The position numbers and the translations under genes are program-made. The notes under the pieces were generated by a model. The model was given only the letters and a program-made list of their open reading frames with translations, was not told the origin of the DNA and searched no databases. Below, in pieces: positions 52,681-59,081 of a DNA stretch of 59,081 bases (its first letter is position 1; each line of letters begins with the position of its first letter). The DNA is from an uncultured bacterium (GTDB lineage: Bacteria; Pseudomonadota; Alphaproteobacteria; Sphingomonadales; Sphingomonadaceae): NCBI GenBank assembly GCA_903884945.1, contig CAISGR010000145.1, positions 1 to 59,081 of the forward strand, written 5' to 3'.

Positions 52681-53280
52681 GTGGTGCGTGACGATGACAT
52701 GACATGGAACAGGCTGCGCGAAGAGGCGGCGGCGTGCACGCGCTGCGCGCTGTATCGGCATGCGACGCAGACGGTGTTCGGTGAAGGGCCGGCTGATGCG
52801 CGCCTGATGTTCGTGGGTGAGCAACCAGGCGACCAGGAGGATCTGGCCGGCCGCCCGTTTGTCGGTCCGGCGGGCCAGATTCTCGACCGGGCCATTGCCG
52901 CAGCAGGCATCGATCGTGCGCGCGTGTACGTCACCAACGCAGTCAAGCATTTCAAGTTCGAACAGCGCGGCAAGCGCCGCATCCATCAACGGCCCGATGC
53001 CGGAGAGATCGCTGCCTGCCGGTGGTGGATCGAGCAGGAGATGCTCCTGGTGAAGCCGGCCGTCGTCGTGGCACTGGGCGCGACGGCGGCGCGTGCGCTG
53101 TTCGGCAAGGTCATGACGATCAGCCGCGAGCGCGGACGCCCGCTCGTCCTGCCCGGTGGGGGCGAAGCCTGGATCACGGTACATCCGAGCTACCTGCTGC
53201 GCCTTCCCGACGAGGCGGTGGCGGAACGGGAATATGATCGCTTCGTCGCTGATCTGAAGGCCGCAAAGGCACGGCTCTGA
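52681..53280 (+). CDS. udgX: UdgX-type uracil-DNA glycosylase
   Basis: A 199-residue family-4-like uracil-DNA glycosylase. Iron-sulfur Cys are present at the start (AACTRCALYRHATQT), motif A is GEQPGDQEDLAGRPFVGPAG, and motif B is in TVHPSYLLRL. The insertion KRRIHQRP (His102) is the UdgX hallmark: in Mycobacterium UdgX that His bonds covalently to the abasic site, trapping the protein on DNA. Start is one of two GTGs (52681, 52684) or the ATG at 52699. It follows the hemerythrin gene by 29 bases and is followed by the tmRNA gene on the opposite strand. Confidence 0.9.
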   Translation: MVRDDDMTWNRLREEAAACTRCALYRHATQTVFGEGPADARLMFVGEQPGDQEDLAGRPFVGPAGQILDRAIAAAGIDRARVYVTNAVKHFKFEQRGKRRIHQRPDAGEIAACRWWIEQEMLLVKPAVVVALGATAARALFGKVMTISRERGRPLVLPGGGEAWITVHPSYLLRLPDEAVAEREYDRFVADLKAAKARL

Positions 53281-53303
53281 TCGGGTGCCGCTCTCGCTGA
53301 AAG

Positions 53304-53340
53304 GAAAAAGGTGGGGAGCTTCTGTTGCTCGGTGCTCCCC
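53304..53340 (-). terminator. Intrinsic terminator of the tmRNA gene
   Basis: On the minus strand GGGGAGC-N14-GCTCCCC (stem arms 53334-53340 and 53313-53319) is followed by ACCTTTTTCC, a stem-loop plus T-run. It ends the ssrA precursor and faces the udgX stop. Its loop nearly repeats the loop of the hairpin at 53354-53375. Confidence 0.8.
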
Positions 53341-53375
53341 GTACCGCCGGTGTCCGCTTCTGTTGCCCGGTGCGG
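53318..53375 (-). repeat. Two hairpins with near-identical loops behind tmRNA
   Basis: GCACCGRGCAACAGAAGC occurs twice on the minus strand (53373-53356 and 53335-53318), 18 bases with one difference. Each copy is the loop of a different stem: CCGC/GCGG for the first, GGGGAGC/GCTCCCC (the terminator) for the second. Loops are kept while stems differ, which looks like a duplicated functional loop. Confidence 0.6.
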
Positions 53376-53672
53376 CCCGAACCGCGCTTTCGTCCTTAGT
53401 AAACTAGACCGTTAGGTCCGGTTTACGCGGCAATCGCGAGTGCTTCGTTATCGTTAGCACTTGTGGTTTTGAGCCTTTTACAGGTTACTCAGCCCGGGCA
53501 AAAACAGCGCCTTTCAATACACGTCGATCCTGGTTCGGCCCCGTCAGAACCCTTCGCGCCCTGAGGGCTCGAGGGATTTTGGTGGAGCCGCCGGGTACTG
53601 CCCCCGGGTCCGCTGCATCTATTTCACGCCGCACTTTATCGCCATAGCCGCCGGCGAACCGGTGGCATCCCC
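53342..53672 (-). ncRNA. ssrA: Two-piece (circularly permuted) tmRNA
   Basis: tmRNA rescues stalled ribosomes with SmpB. On the minus strand the tag reading frame (53458-53423) encodes ANDNEALAIAA and a stop. The gene is permuted, as in Alphaproteobacteria: the acceptor piece comes first and ends in CGGCTCC-ACCA (3' end at 53580), with a stable CCGG-UUCG-CCGG hairpin near its start; after a ~37-base excised segment the coding piece begins GGGGCCGAACCAGGATCGACGTG-like at 53542. GGGGCCG pairs with CGGCTCC over seven pairs (one G-U), rebuilding the tRNA-like acceptor stem. Mature ends other than the CCA are approximate. A -10-like TATATT lies at 53673-53678. Confidence 0.92.
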
Positions 53673-53721
53673 AATATAGGGGCTGGAAACTTAATGAAAA
53701 GCCCGCCTTTCACTCGCCACA

Positions 53722-53743
53722 ATATGAGCCCATATCGGATATG
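53722..53743. promoter_or_regulatory. Palindromic operator between tmRNA and the Rrf2 gene
   Basis: CATATC-G-GATATG (53731-53743) is a perfect palindrome three bases before the Rrf2 ATG, and ATATG-AGCC-CATAT (53722-53735) overlaps it, giving three half-sites in a row. The position suggests autoregulation by the Rrf2 protein and possibly control of the divergent tmRNA gene. Confidence 0.5.
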
Positions 53744-53745
53744 TT

Positions 53746-54177
53746 ATGTTGACTCAGCGTTCCCGCTACGCGCTCCGCGCGATGATGTTCCTGGCAGAAG
53801 CACCCGCCGGTAGCCCGCCGATCCCGATGAACCGGATCGCGGGCGAAGCGAACGTGCCGCGCAAGTTCCTCGAACTGATCCTCGCTGACCTGCGCGAAGC
53901 CGGATTCCTTCACAGCCATCGCGGCAAGATGGGTGGTTACTGCCTGTCGCGCCCGGCGCACCTGATCTCGCTCGGCGAGATCATCCGGGTGATCGAGGGG
54001 CCGCTGGCGCTGGTGCCCTGTGTCAGCCGCACTGCCTATCGCTCCTGCCGCGACTGCAAGGACGAGGCGACCTGCGCGATCCGACACGCGATGATGCGGG
54101 TGCGCGACGAGACGGCGCGCATTCTCGACGGGACCAGCCTGGCCGATGCCACCCGGGAAAGTCTCGAGGCCGCCTGA
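53746..54177 (+). CDS. Rrf2-family (IscR-like) transcriptional regulator
   Basis: A 143-residue winged-helix regulator: MLTQRSRYALRAMMFLAEAP is the family start, VPRKFLELILADLREAGFLH the recognition region and GKMGGYCLSRP the wing. Cys92, Cys101, Cys104 and Cys110 form a CxnCxxCx5C cluster (PCVSRTAYRSCRDCKDEATC), the site for an iron-sulfur cluster in IscR, NsrR and RirA. Which signal it senses (iron-sulfur status, NO or iron) cannot be told. The spacer to tmRNA (opposite strand) holds a palindrome suited to it. The start at 53746 is fixed by family sequence. Confidence 0.9.
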   Translation: MLTQRSRYALRAMMFLAEAPAGSPPIPMNRIAGEANVPRKFLELILADLREAGFLHSHRGKMGGYCLSRPAHLISLGEIIRVIEGPLALVPCVSRTAYRSCRDCKDEATCAIRHAMMRVRDETARILDGTSLADATRESLEAA

Positions 54178-54208
54178 CCGCGTTGCTGGGCACGGCCACC
54201 CGATATCG

Positions 54209-54643
54209 TCAGTCCCGCTTTCTCAATTCGTCCCGGATTTCCCGCAGCAGCGCGATATCCGCCGGTTCCGCAGCCGGTTCGGCCGGTGCGGTATCGGGCT
54301 TCGGCATCAGCTTGCTAGCGCCGCGCACGATCAGGAAGATGATGAAGGCGAGGATGACGAAATTCACCGCCTGGGTGATGAACGCGCCATAGCCGAAGAC
54401 CGGCACGCCAGCCTTTTTCAGCGCCGCATAATCAGTCGATCCGGCCAGCGCCGCGGGCACCTTGCCCAGCACGACGAAATAGCTGGAGAAATCGAGGCCG
54501 CCGAAAATCCGGCCGATCACCGGCATCAGCACATCGTCGGTCAGCGAGCTCACAATCTTGCCGAACGCAGCGCCGATGATCACGGCTACGGCCAGATCGA
54601 GCACGTTGCCGCGCGCGATGAATGCCTTGAACTCCTTGAACAT
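54209..54643 (-). CDS. mscL: Large-conductance mechanosensitive channel
   Basis: A 144-residue MscL, opened by membrane tension to release solutes on osmotic downshock. The N-terminal amphipathic helix and TM1 are typical ([20 protein letters not shown], then [20 protein letters not shown]), TM2 is [20 protein letters not shown], and the cytoplasmic C-terminal helical bundle ([12 protein letters not shown]) ends the protein. Length and pore region are normal. It is single in its direction, convergent with the Rrf2 gene and divergent from lemA. Confidence 0.96.
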   Translation of the reverse strand: MFKEFKAFIARGNVLDLAVAVIIGAAFGKIVSSLTDDVLMPVIGRIFGGLDFSSYFVVLGKVPAALAGSTDYAALKKAGVPVFGYGAFITQAVNFVILAFIIFLIVRGASKLMPKPDTAPAEPAAEPADIALLREIRDELRKRD

Positions 54644-54725
54644 GCGTTGCCTCCATCCGATTTCGCTTCCGCCGCCCTACGCTAGTCGCGTATCATGGCG
54701 GCGCAAGGGTTGGAGGAAGTGTTCC

Positions 54726-55310
54726 ATGAAGTATCGTGCCGTCTTCGCGCTGACATCTGCGGTCGCGCTCTCCGCCTGCGGACTGAACAGCGTTCCAACC
54801 GCCGAGGAAAATGCAAAGGCGCGCTGGGCTGATGTCCAGAATAACTATCAGCGTCGCGCTGACCTGATCCCCAACCTGGTGGCCACGGTGAAGGCAGCTG
54901 GGGCGCAGGAGAAGGACATCCTCGTCCGGGTGACGCAGGCGCGGGCTGCCGCGTCGCAGGTGAAGGTTTCTGCCGACGATCTCACCGATCCGGCCAAGGT
55001 CGCAGCCTACGAGCGGGCCCAGGCCGGCGTGACCCTGAATCTCCAGCGCCTGCAGGAAGCCTATCCCGAGCTGAAGAGCCAGGGCAATTACACCACGCTG
55101 ATGAGCCAGCTCGAAGGCACCGAGAATCGCATCACCATCGCGCGCAAGGATTATAACGACGCGGTGCAGGCCTATAACACGCGCATCCGCACCTTCCCGG
55201 ATGCGATCGGCGCGAAGGTCTTCTACGGTTCCAAGCCGATGACACCGTTCCAGGCGACGACCCCGGGCGCCGAGACCGCGCCGACCGTCAATTTCGGGAA
55301 CAGCAACTGA
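54726..55310 (+). CDS. LemA-family lipoprotein
   Basis: A 194-residue protein with lipobox LSAC (Cys about 18 after VFALTSAVA). The LemA domain follows with the conserved NAKARWADVQNNYQRRADLI and PNLVATVKAAGAQEKD, then long helices (LMSQLEGTENRITIARKDYN) and RTFPDAIGAKVFYG. LemA proteins are membrane-attached and of unknown molecular function; they commonly sit with TPM-domain genes, as here. ATG at 54726 gives the signal peptide. It opens a tightly packed operon of LemA, three TPM-domain proteins and a Nudix hydrolase. Confidence 0.9.
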   Translation: MKYRAVFALTSAVALSACGLNSVPTAEENAKARWADVQNNYQRRADLIPNLVATVKAAGAQEKDILVRVTQARAAASQVKVSADDLTDPAKVAAYERAQAGVTLNLQRLQEAYPELKSQGNYTTLMSQLEGTENRITIARKDYNDAVQAYNTRIRTFPDAIGAKVFYGSKPMTPFQATTPGAETAPTVNFGNSN

Positions 55311-55315
55311 TCCGA

Positions 55316-55819
55316 TTGATTGCCCTGCCGATCTTGCTTGCCGGGTGCGGCGCTGCCGCCCCGGCCGGTACGGTCGCGCCCGCCGGCTATGATTTTCCTG
55401 CGCTGAGCGGTCGAGTGGTCGATGCGGCCGGTCTGCTGAGGGAAGGCGATCGGGCCGCGATCGCGGGCAGGCTGGCGATGCTGGAGCAGGCGACCGGACA
55501 TCAGTTCGTCGTCGTTTCGGTGACGGGCCTGGGTGGCCACACGATCGAGGACTATGGGGTGACGCTCGGAAGAACCTGGAAGATCGGCCGCAAGGACATC
55601 AATGACGGGGTGATGCTGATTGTCGCCCCAAGGGAGCGCAAGGTGCGGATCGAGGTTGGCCACGGCCTTGAAAAGGCGCTGCGCGATGAGGAGGCGAGGG
55701 CGATCATCGATTCGGCCATCCTGCCGGCTTTCCGGGCGGGCGATTACCCGCGCGGCATCAGGGCCGGTGTCGATGGCGTGATTCGGGAGATCGGTTCCTC
55801 AGAAAGGCTTGCCGCATGA
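55316..55819 (+). CDS. Short TPM-domain lipoprotein
   Basis: A 167-residue protein, the smallest of three TPM-domain proteins in a row. A very short signal ends in LAGC (TTG start at 55316, only about 11 residues), followed by the TPM core: LSGRVVDAAGLLREGDRAAI, HQFVVVSVTGLGGHTIEDYG, LGRTWKIGRKDINDGVMLIV and RKVRIEVGHGLEKAL. It lacks the Gly-rich tail and membrane segment of the next protein. TTG is unusual but gives the only lipobox start five bases after lemA. The stop overlaps the next ATG. TPM proteins in other organisms have phosphatase or protein-repair roles; role here unknown. Confidence 0.83.
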   Translation: MIALPILLAGCGAAAPAGTVAPAGYDFPALSGRVVDAAGLLREGDRAAIAGRLAMLEQATGHQFVVVSVTGLGGHTIEDYGVTLGRTWKIGRKDINDGVMLIVAPRERKVRIEVGHGLEKALRDEEARAIIDSAILPAFRAGDYPRGIRAGVDGVIREIGSSERLAA

Positions 55820-56628
55820 TCTTGTTTCGCGCCCTGTTGGTGGCGGCGCTGCTGCTGTGCGGCATGCCGTCCGCCCACGCACAGACCTTTCCGAAGCTCA
55901 CCGGCCGTGTGGTCGATGCCGCCGATCTGCTGTCGCCCGAGCAGGAAGCGCAACTCACGCAGCTTTCCGCCGATGTCGAAAAGGCCTCGTCCCGCCAGTT
56001 CGTGGTGGCGACGATCCCCGATCTTCAGGGTTATCCGATCGAGGATTATGGCTACAAGCTCGGTCGTGCCTGGAATATCGGGCAGAAGGGCGCAAACAAC
56101 GGCATCATCCTGATCGTCGCGCCGAACGAGCGCAAGGTGCGCATCGAGGTCGGCTATGGTCTCGAGCCGATCATGACGGACGCGCTCTCGAGCACGATCA
56201 TCAACGACACGATCCTGCCCCGCTTCAAGGCGAAGGATATGCCAGGCGGCATCATCGCCGGCGCGAATGCGATCGGCGAGCAGATGAAGCTGCCCCTGGA
56301 GGCGGGCGAAGCGCGGGCGGCGAAAGTCGTCACGGCCAAGCCAAGGCAGTCGGGCAATGGCGGGATTCCCTTCGTGGTGATCTTCTGGGTCATCGTGGTC
56401 GCCTTTGTGGTCCTGTCGCGCTTCCGCCGGGGCACGGGCGGCAGCCGCTATCGGCGCGGCCATGCGCCGGTGGTGCTGTGGGGGCCGGGCCTTGGCGGCG
56501 GCTCCGGCAGCGGCTGGGGAAGCGGCTGGAGTAGCGGCGGCGGCTCGTCCTGGGGCGGCGGCGATGGCGGGGGCTTTTCCGGCGGCGGCGGTTCGTTCGG
56601 CGGCGGCGGCTCTTCAGGTAGCTGGTGA
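55816..56628 (+). CDS. TPM-domain protein with membrane helix and Gly-rich tail (YgcG-like)
   Basis: A 270-residue protein: signal peptide (ILFRALLVAALLLCGMPSAH), TPM domain (RVVDAADLLSPEQEAQL, FVVATIPDLQGYPIEDYGYK, NNGIILIVAPNERKVRIEV), a membrane helix (IPFVVIFWVIVVAFVVL), a basic stop-transfer (SRFRRG), and a tail of about 50 residues that is almost all Gly, Ser and Trp, ending SSGSW. This is the classic YgcG form, with the TPM domain outside the membrane. ATG at 55816 overlaps the preceding stop. It is coupled to the third TPM gene by TGATG. Confidence 0.9.
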   Translation: MILFRALLVAALLLCGMPSAHAQTFPKLTGRVVDAADLLSPEQEAQLTQLSADVEKASSRQFVVATIPDLQGYPIEDYGYKLGRAWNIGQKGANNGIILIVAPNERKVRIEVGYGLEPIMTDALSSTIINDTILPRFKAKDMPGGIIAGANAIGEQMKLPLEAGEARAAKVVTAKPRQSGNGGIPFVVIFWVIVVAFVVLSRFRRGTGGSRYRRGHAPVVLWGPGLGGGSGSGWGSGWSSGGGSSWGGGDGGGFSGGGGSFGGGGSSGSW

Positions 56629-57308
56629 TGGCCCGGATAACCCATCTCACGCCGGCCGAGCATGCCCTGGTCGCCGATGCCGTCACGCGGGCCGAGGAAG
56701 GAACCGATGGCGAGATCGTGACGATCGTCAGCGAGCGGTCGGATCAATATCGCGACGCTGCTCTCCACTATGCCGTGGCGGCGGCGCTGGCGGTGGTGGC
56801 GCTGGCGGCGATCAGCCCGGGCGCGTTCGAGGCGAAGTTCGACTGGCTTTCCGGCGGATGGGGCGATCCGGATGCGCGCATGCTGCTGTTTGCGGTGCTG
56901 GTGGCCGAGACGATCGTCTTCCTCATCGTGCGCTTCGCGCTCGCCTGGACGCCGCTGCGCATGGCGCTGACCCCACCTGCCACGCGGGCGCGGCGGGTGC
57001 GTCGTCGCGCGATCCAGTATTTCAAGGTCGGTGCGGAGCGGCGGACCGAGGCGCGCGTCGGCATCCTGCTCTATCTGTCGCTCGACGAGCGCATGGCCGA
57101 GATCGTCGCTGACGAAGCGATCCACAAGGCGGTGCCGGCCGAGCGCTGGGGCGAGGCGATGGCGGCGCTGGTCGACGAGGTGCGAATCGGTCGTCCGGCA
57201 GAGGGCATGGCGGCCGCGGTGACGCGGATCGGCAGCATCCTGTCCGAGAATTTTCCCAAGACGGAAACCGATCGTAACGAACTCCCCGACAGGCTGATCG
57301 AACTTTGA
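56628..57308 (+). CDS. TPM-domain membrane protein, third of the series
   Basis: A 226-residue protein without a signal peptide. The N-terminal segment (LTPAEHALVADAVTRAEEGT) is a TPM-like opening; residues 50-70 and 85-105 are membrane helices; the second half has RRRAIQYFKVGAERRTEARV and GILLYLSLDERMAEIVADEA with GEAMAALVDEVRIG, a TPM family pattern. The topology puts TPM segments in the cytoplasm, opposite to the preceding protein. GTG at 56625 and ATG at 56628 both fit (GTGATG); the ATG is listed. The stop overlaps the Nudix TTG. Confidence 0.8.
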   Translation: MARITHLTPAEHALVADAVTRAEEGTDGEIVTIVSERSDQYRDAALHYAVAAALAVVALAAISPGAFEAKFDWLSGGWGDPDARMLLFAVLVAETIVFLIVRFALAWTPLRMALTPPATRARRVRRRAIQYFKVGAERRTEARVGILLYLSLDERMAEIVADEAIHKAVPAERWGEAMAALVDEVRIGRPAEGMAAAVTRIGSILSENFPKTETDRNELPDRLIEL

Positions 57309-57820
57309 GCGAACCCATCGAGACGGTCTGGGAAGGCCGCTACATCGTCGTTAATAAGCAGGGCACCTGGGAATATGTTTCGCGTGCGCGGGGCATCCAG
57401 GCGGCTGTGATCCTGGCGGTCGACCAGGGCGAGGTTCTTCTGGTCGAGCAGTATCGCGTTCCGCTCGGCAGGCGCTGCCTGGAGCTGCCCGCCGGGCTCG
57501 TGGGCGACGAGGAAGAAGGCGAATCGCCCGAGACCTCGGCCGCGCGCGAGCTGGAAGAGGAAACCGGCTACCGGCCTGCGAAGGTCGAGAAGGTCGGCTA
57601 TTTCTATTCGTCGCCGGGCATGGTCTCGGAAGGCTTCACCCTGGTGCGCGCGACTGGCCTGACCAAGGTAAGCGACGGTGGCGGGCAGGGGGACGAGGAC
57701 ATTACCGTCCACCGCGTGCCGCTGACCGGGATCGTCGACTTCATCGCCGCGAAGCGCGGCGAAGGCGTCGCGATCGACGTCCGCATGTTCCTGCTGCTCG
57801 GCGCCTCGATCCTGGGTTAG
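57305..57820 (+). CDS. Nudix hydrolase (ADP-ribose pyrophosphatase-like)
   Basis: A 171-residue Nudix enzyme. The box GLVGDEEEGESPETSAAREL followed by EEETGY fits Gx5Ex7REUxEExGU, and the preceding VLLVEQYRVPLGRRCLELPA is typical of ADP-ribose or sugar-nucleotide pyrophosphatases (RQYR... ELPAG). It probably clears ADP-ribose; exact substrate not shown. The TTG start at 57305 overlaps the third TPM stop (TTGA), so it is the last gene of the LemA/TPM operon. Its TAG overlaps the end of the convergent SnoaL-like gene. Confidence 0.88.
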   Translation: MSEPIETVWEGRYIVVNKQGTWEYVSRARGIQAAVILAVDQGEVLLVEQYRVPLGRRCLELPAGLVGDEEEGESPETSAARELEEETGYRPAKVEKVGYFYSSPGMVSEGFTLVRATGLTKVSDGGGQGDEDITVHRVPLTGIVDFIAAKRGEGVAIDVRMFLLLGASILG

Positions 57821-58164
57821 GCCGCCTTGTGCGCGGCCTCGAAGCTCAGCCGGTCCCAATAGCCGCGCTGGGTCGCGATCAGCCCGTCGATCACATGGAA
57901 GAATCCGCAGCCGCGCAGCCCTTTCGGATCGCGCCATTCGAGGATGGCCCATTCGCCGTCCTCGAAGAGATTTTCGGGGATGCATTCCATCTCGGCCGCG
58001 GCGAATTCGCGTTCGAACATTGCGCGAATCGCGTCGCGCCCGGCCACCGGCTCGAGCGCGACCTGATGGTTGACGGCATCGGGGCGATAGAGCGCGGCTA
58101 GCGCATTCGGGTCATGGGCATTGAACGCGGCGATCCAGCGCCGCACCAGCAGTTTGGCACTCAT
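57817..58164 (-). CDS. SnoaL-like/NTF2-fold protein
   Basis: A 115-residue small protein: VRRWIAAFNAHDPNALAALY and RPDAVNHQVALEPVAGRDAI match the nuclear-transport-factor-2-like (SnoaL) opening, and the rest (GCGFFHVIDGLIATQRGYWD, then RLSF) completes the cone-shaped fold. The family covers enzymes (ketosteroid isomerase-like) and non-enzymatic binders; no substrate can be inferred. The ATG at 58164 overlaps the stop of the upstream NDUFS4-like gene (ATGA). Its stop overlaps that of the Nudix gene by four bases. Confidence 0.85.
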   Translation of the reverse strand: MSAKLLVRRWIAAFNAHDPNALAALYRPDAVNHQVALEPVAGRDAIRAMFEREFAAAEMECIPENLFEDGEWAILEWRDPKGLRGCGFFHVIDGLIATQRGYWDRLSFEAAHKAA

Positions 58165-58448
58165 CTGAAATTGTCGGCGTACGCCTGGAGCTTGAGCTTG
58201 CGCTCGGGGGCAGCGATCACCGTGAAGGCCAGGCCCTCGCGCTCGGCATAGGCGATCGCCGCCGCCTGCGTCGGAAAGCCGAGGCGGATCTGGTCGCGCG
58301 TGTCGCCGGAGCCGGCCCAGCCGGTCAATGGATCGGGTCGCTTGGCTTCGGCCGGAGCGAATTCGAGCACCCAGCGATCGGTGCGCGCGCGCCCCGATTG
58401 CATCGCGTTCTTGGGGCGCTGGAAAATGCGGGCGGTGGGCATGCTCAT
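58161..58448 (-). CDS. NDUFS4-like ETC complex I subunit
   Basis: A 95-residue protein with the PF04800 (ETC complex I subunit, NDUFS4) pattern: ARIFQRPKNAMQSGRARTDR, WVLEFAPAEAKRPDPLTGWA and RLGFPTQAAAIAYAEREGLA. In Alphaproteobacteria this accessory subunit binds NADH dehydrogenase near its iron-sulfur domain. ATG at 58448 has AAGGA just before it; an ATG at 58442 is also possible. Because it is shorter than mitochondrial forms it lacks their import sequence. It lies in a leftward unit with the SnoaL-like gene, 31 bases downstream of hrpB's end. Confidence 0.88.
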   Translation of the reverse strand: MSMPTARIFQRPKNAMQSGRARTDRWVLEFAPAEAKRPDPLTGWAGSGDTRDQIRLGFPTQAAAIAYAEREGLAFTVIAAPERKLKLQAYADNFR

Positions 58449-58479
58449 GTCCTTCAGTCTCGCGCAGCCCTTATCGCGG

Positions 58480-59081
58480 TTAGCGGCGCCGCGCATCCGC
58501 ATTTTTTGTCCGCGTGGTCGGTTGCGCGGCGGCGGGATCGTCCGGCCAGGGATGGCGCGGATAGCGACCGCGCATTTCCTTGGCCACCGCTGACCAGCTG
58601 CCTGCCCAGAAGCCCGGCAGGTCGCGCGTCGTCTGGATCGGTCGGCCCGCCGGGGAGGTCAGGCTGAGCACCAGCGGCACCCGCCCGCCCGCGATCGTCG
58701 GATGCGCGGCCAGGCCGAACAATGCCTGGGGGCGGAGCTCGACGCGCGGGCCACCCTCCGCCGCATAGTCGATCGGGTGGCTGCTGCCGGCGGGTGAGTG
58801 AAAATGGGTCGGCGCCTGGGCGTCGAGTGTGCGCAGCGTGTCCCAGCCAATCACGCCGCGCAGCGCCTCGGCCAGCGCGCCCGTGTCGAGCGCATCGAGG
58901 CGGCGCTTGCCGGCCAGGAGTGGCGCAAGCCATTCCTCGGCGCGATCGAGTAGATGAGCTTCGTCGACGTCGTTCACCGCGCCGCCCGCGTCGCGGACAA
59001 AGGCGATGCGATCGAGCAGAGCGCGGGCGGCGTCGCTCCTGGGAAGGTGCGATAGGCCCCGCGCCTGGTCGCCGGTCAGCA
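58480..59081 (-). CDS. hrpB: ATP-dependent helicase HrpB, C-terminal part
   Basis: The frame runs from beyond the right edge to the stop at 58480; about 200 C-terminal residues are present. They match the HrpB-specific C-terminal domain: HPIDYAAEGGPRVELRPQAL, AGGRVPLVLSLTSPAGRPIQ followed by TTRDLPGFWAGSW, and the end EMRGRYPRHPWPDDPAAAQP. HrpB is a DEAH-box-type RNA/DNA helicase of uncertain role. The helicase core is outside the window. Direction and partner genes make it the likely upstream gene of the NDUFS4-like/SnoaL-like unit. Confidence 0.9.
   Translation of the reverse strand, partial: LTGDQARGLSHLPRSDAARALLDRIAFVRDAGGAVNDVDEAHLLDRAEEWLAPLLAGKRRLDALDTGALAEALRGVIGWDTLRTLDAQAPTHFHSPAGSSHPIDYAAEGGPRVELRPQALFGLAAHPTIAGGRVPLVLSLTSPAGRPIQTTRDLPGFWAGSWSAVAKEMRGRYPRHPWPDDPAAAQPTTRTKNADARRR

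Overview
The window looks like a chromosomal segment of a Sphingomonas-like alphaproteobacterium (Sphingomonadales). The evidence is high GC throughout, frequent GTG/TTG starts with 4-base stop/start overlaps, a two-piece (circularly permuted) alphaproteobacterial tmRNA gene, TonB-dependent receptor and Tat-exported hydrolase genes, and gene orders common in this order (serC-serA-hisZ-purA; cycM-pheA; mutY-DUF721-dsbA-smc). I see no plasmid, prophage, CRISPR, transposase, rRNA or tRNA gene. Names rest on motifs I could read, not on database searches.

Layout. 1-585: end of a leftward efflux operon (TolC-type protein, cut by the window edge, plus a small His-rich exported protein). 738-7349: Tat-exported GH1 glycosidase, unknown exported protein, a MarR-isochorismatase-like-MFS unit that probably starts with a leaderless MarR mRNA, and a carbohydrate porin whose upstream DNA holds two kinds of short direct repeat. 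7350-9660: leftward pdxH-CDF transporter-phzF-like operon. 9772-18762: DUF3857/transglutaminase protein, the bacterial NHEJ pair ku-ligD, then a fused circularly permuted ATP-grasp/alpha-E protein coupled to a transglutaminase. 18862-23114: DnaJ-like protein, YihY/BrkB, fabI, a DUF559 nuclease gene between inverted repeats, and aroC. 23115-29845: an unexplained structured spacer, then leftward purA, hisZ, a decayed second DUF559 cassette, serA and serC (with a Shine-Dalgarno-sequestering leader). 29966-39540: esterase, extensin-like lipoprotein, LOG-family protein, cycM, pheA, then the chain mutY-serine hydrolase-nudC and DUF721-DsbA-DsbA. 39571-49549: smc, a PilZ protein, a two-domain AAA+ ATPase, and a TonB receptor paired with a PLP enzyme. 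49863-59081: DUF4169, TonB-like protein, dienelactone hydrolase, hemerythrin, UdgX, tmRNA, an Rrf2 regulator, mscL, a LemA-TPM-TPM-TPM-Nudix operon, and leftward SnoaL-like, NDUFS4-like and hrpB (cut by the right edge).

The least ordinary structure is a small repeat-plus-nuclease cassette. At 21569-22040 a DUF559 (Vsr/PD-(D/E)xK-like) gene of visibly lower GC sits between two inverted copies of a roughly 57-bp double-hairpin repeat. The left copy supplies its Shine-Dalgarno sequence and the right copy encodes its C-terminus and runs up to the start of aroC. A second copy between hisZ and serA (about 26680-27020) keeps related palindromes on both sides but its gene is truncated and frameshifted, and a lone palindrome lies at 32499-32521. 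This suggests a REPIN-like element carrying a nuclease instead of a transposase. Other points worth checking are the twin hairpins with near-identical loops behind the tmRNA, the serC leader hairpin, the leaderless marR promoter, and the aroC-purA spacer.
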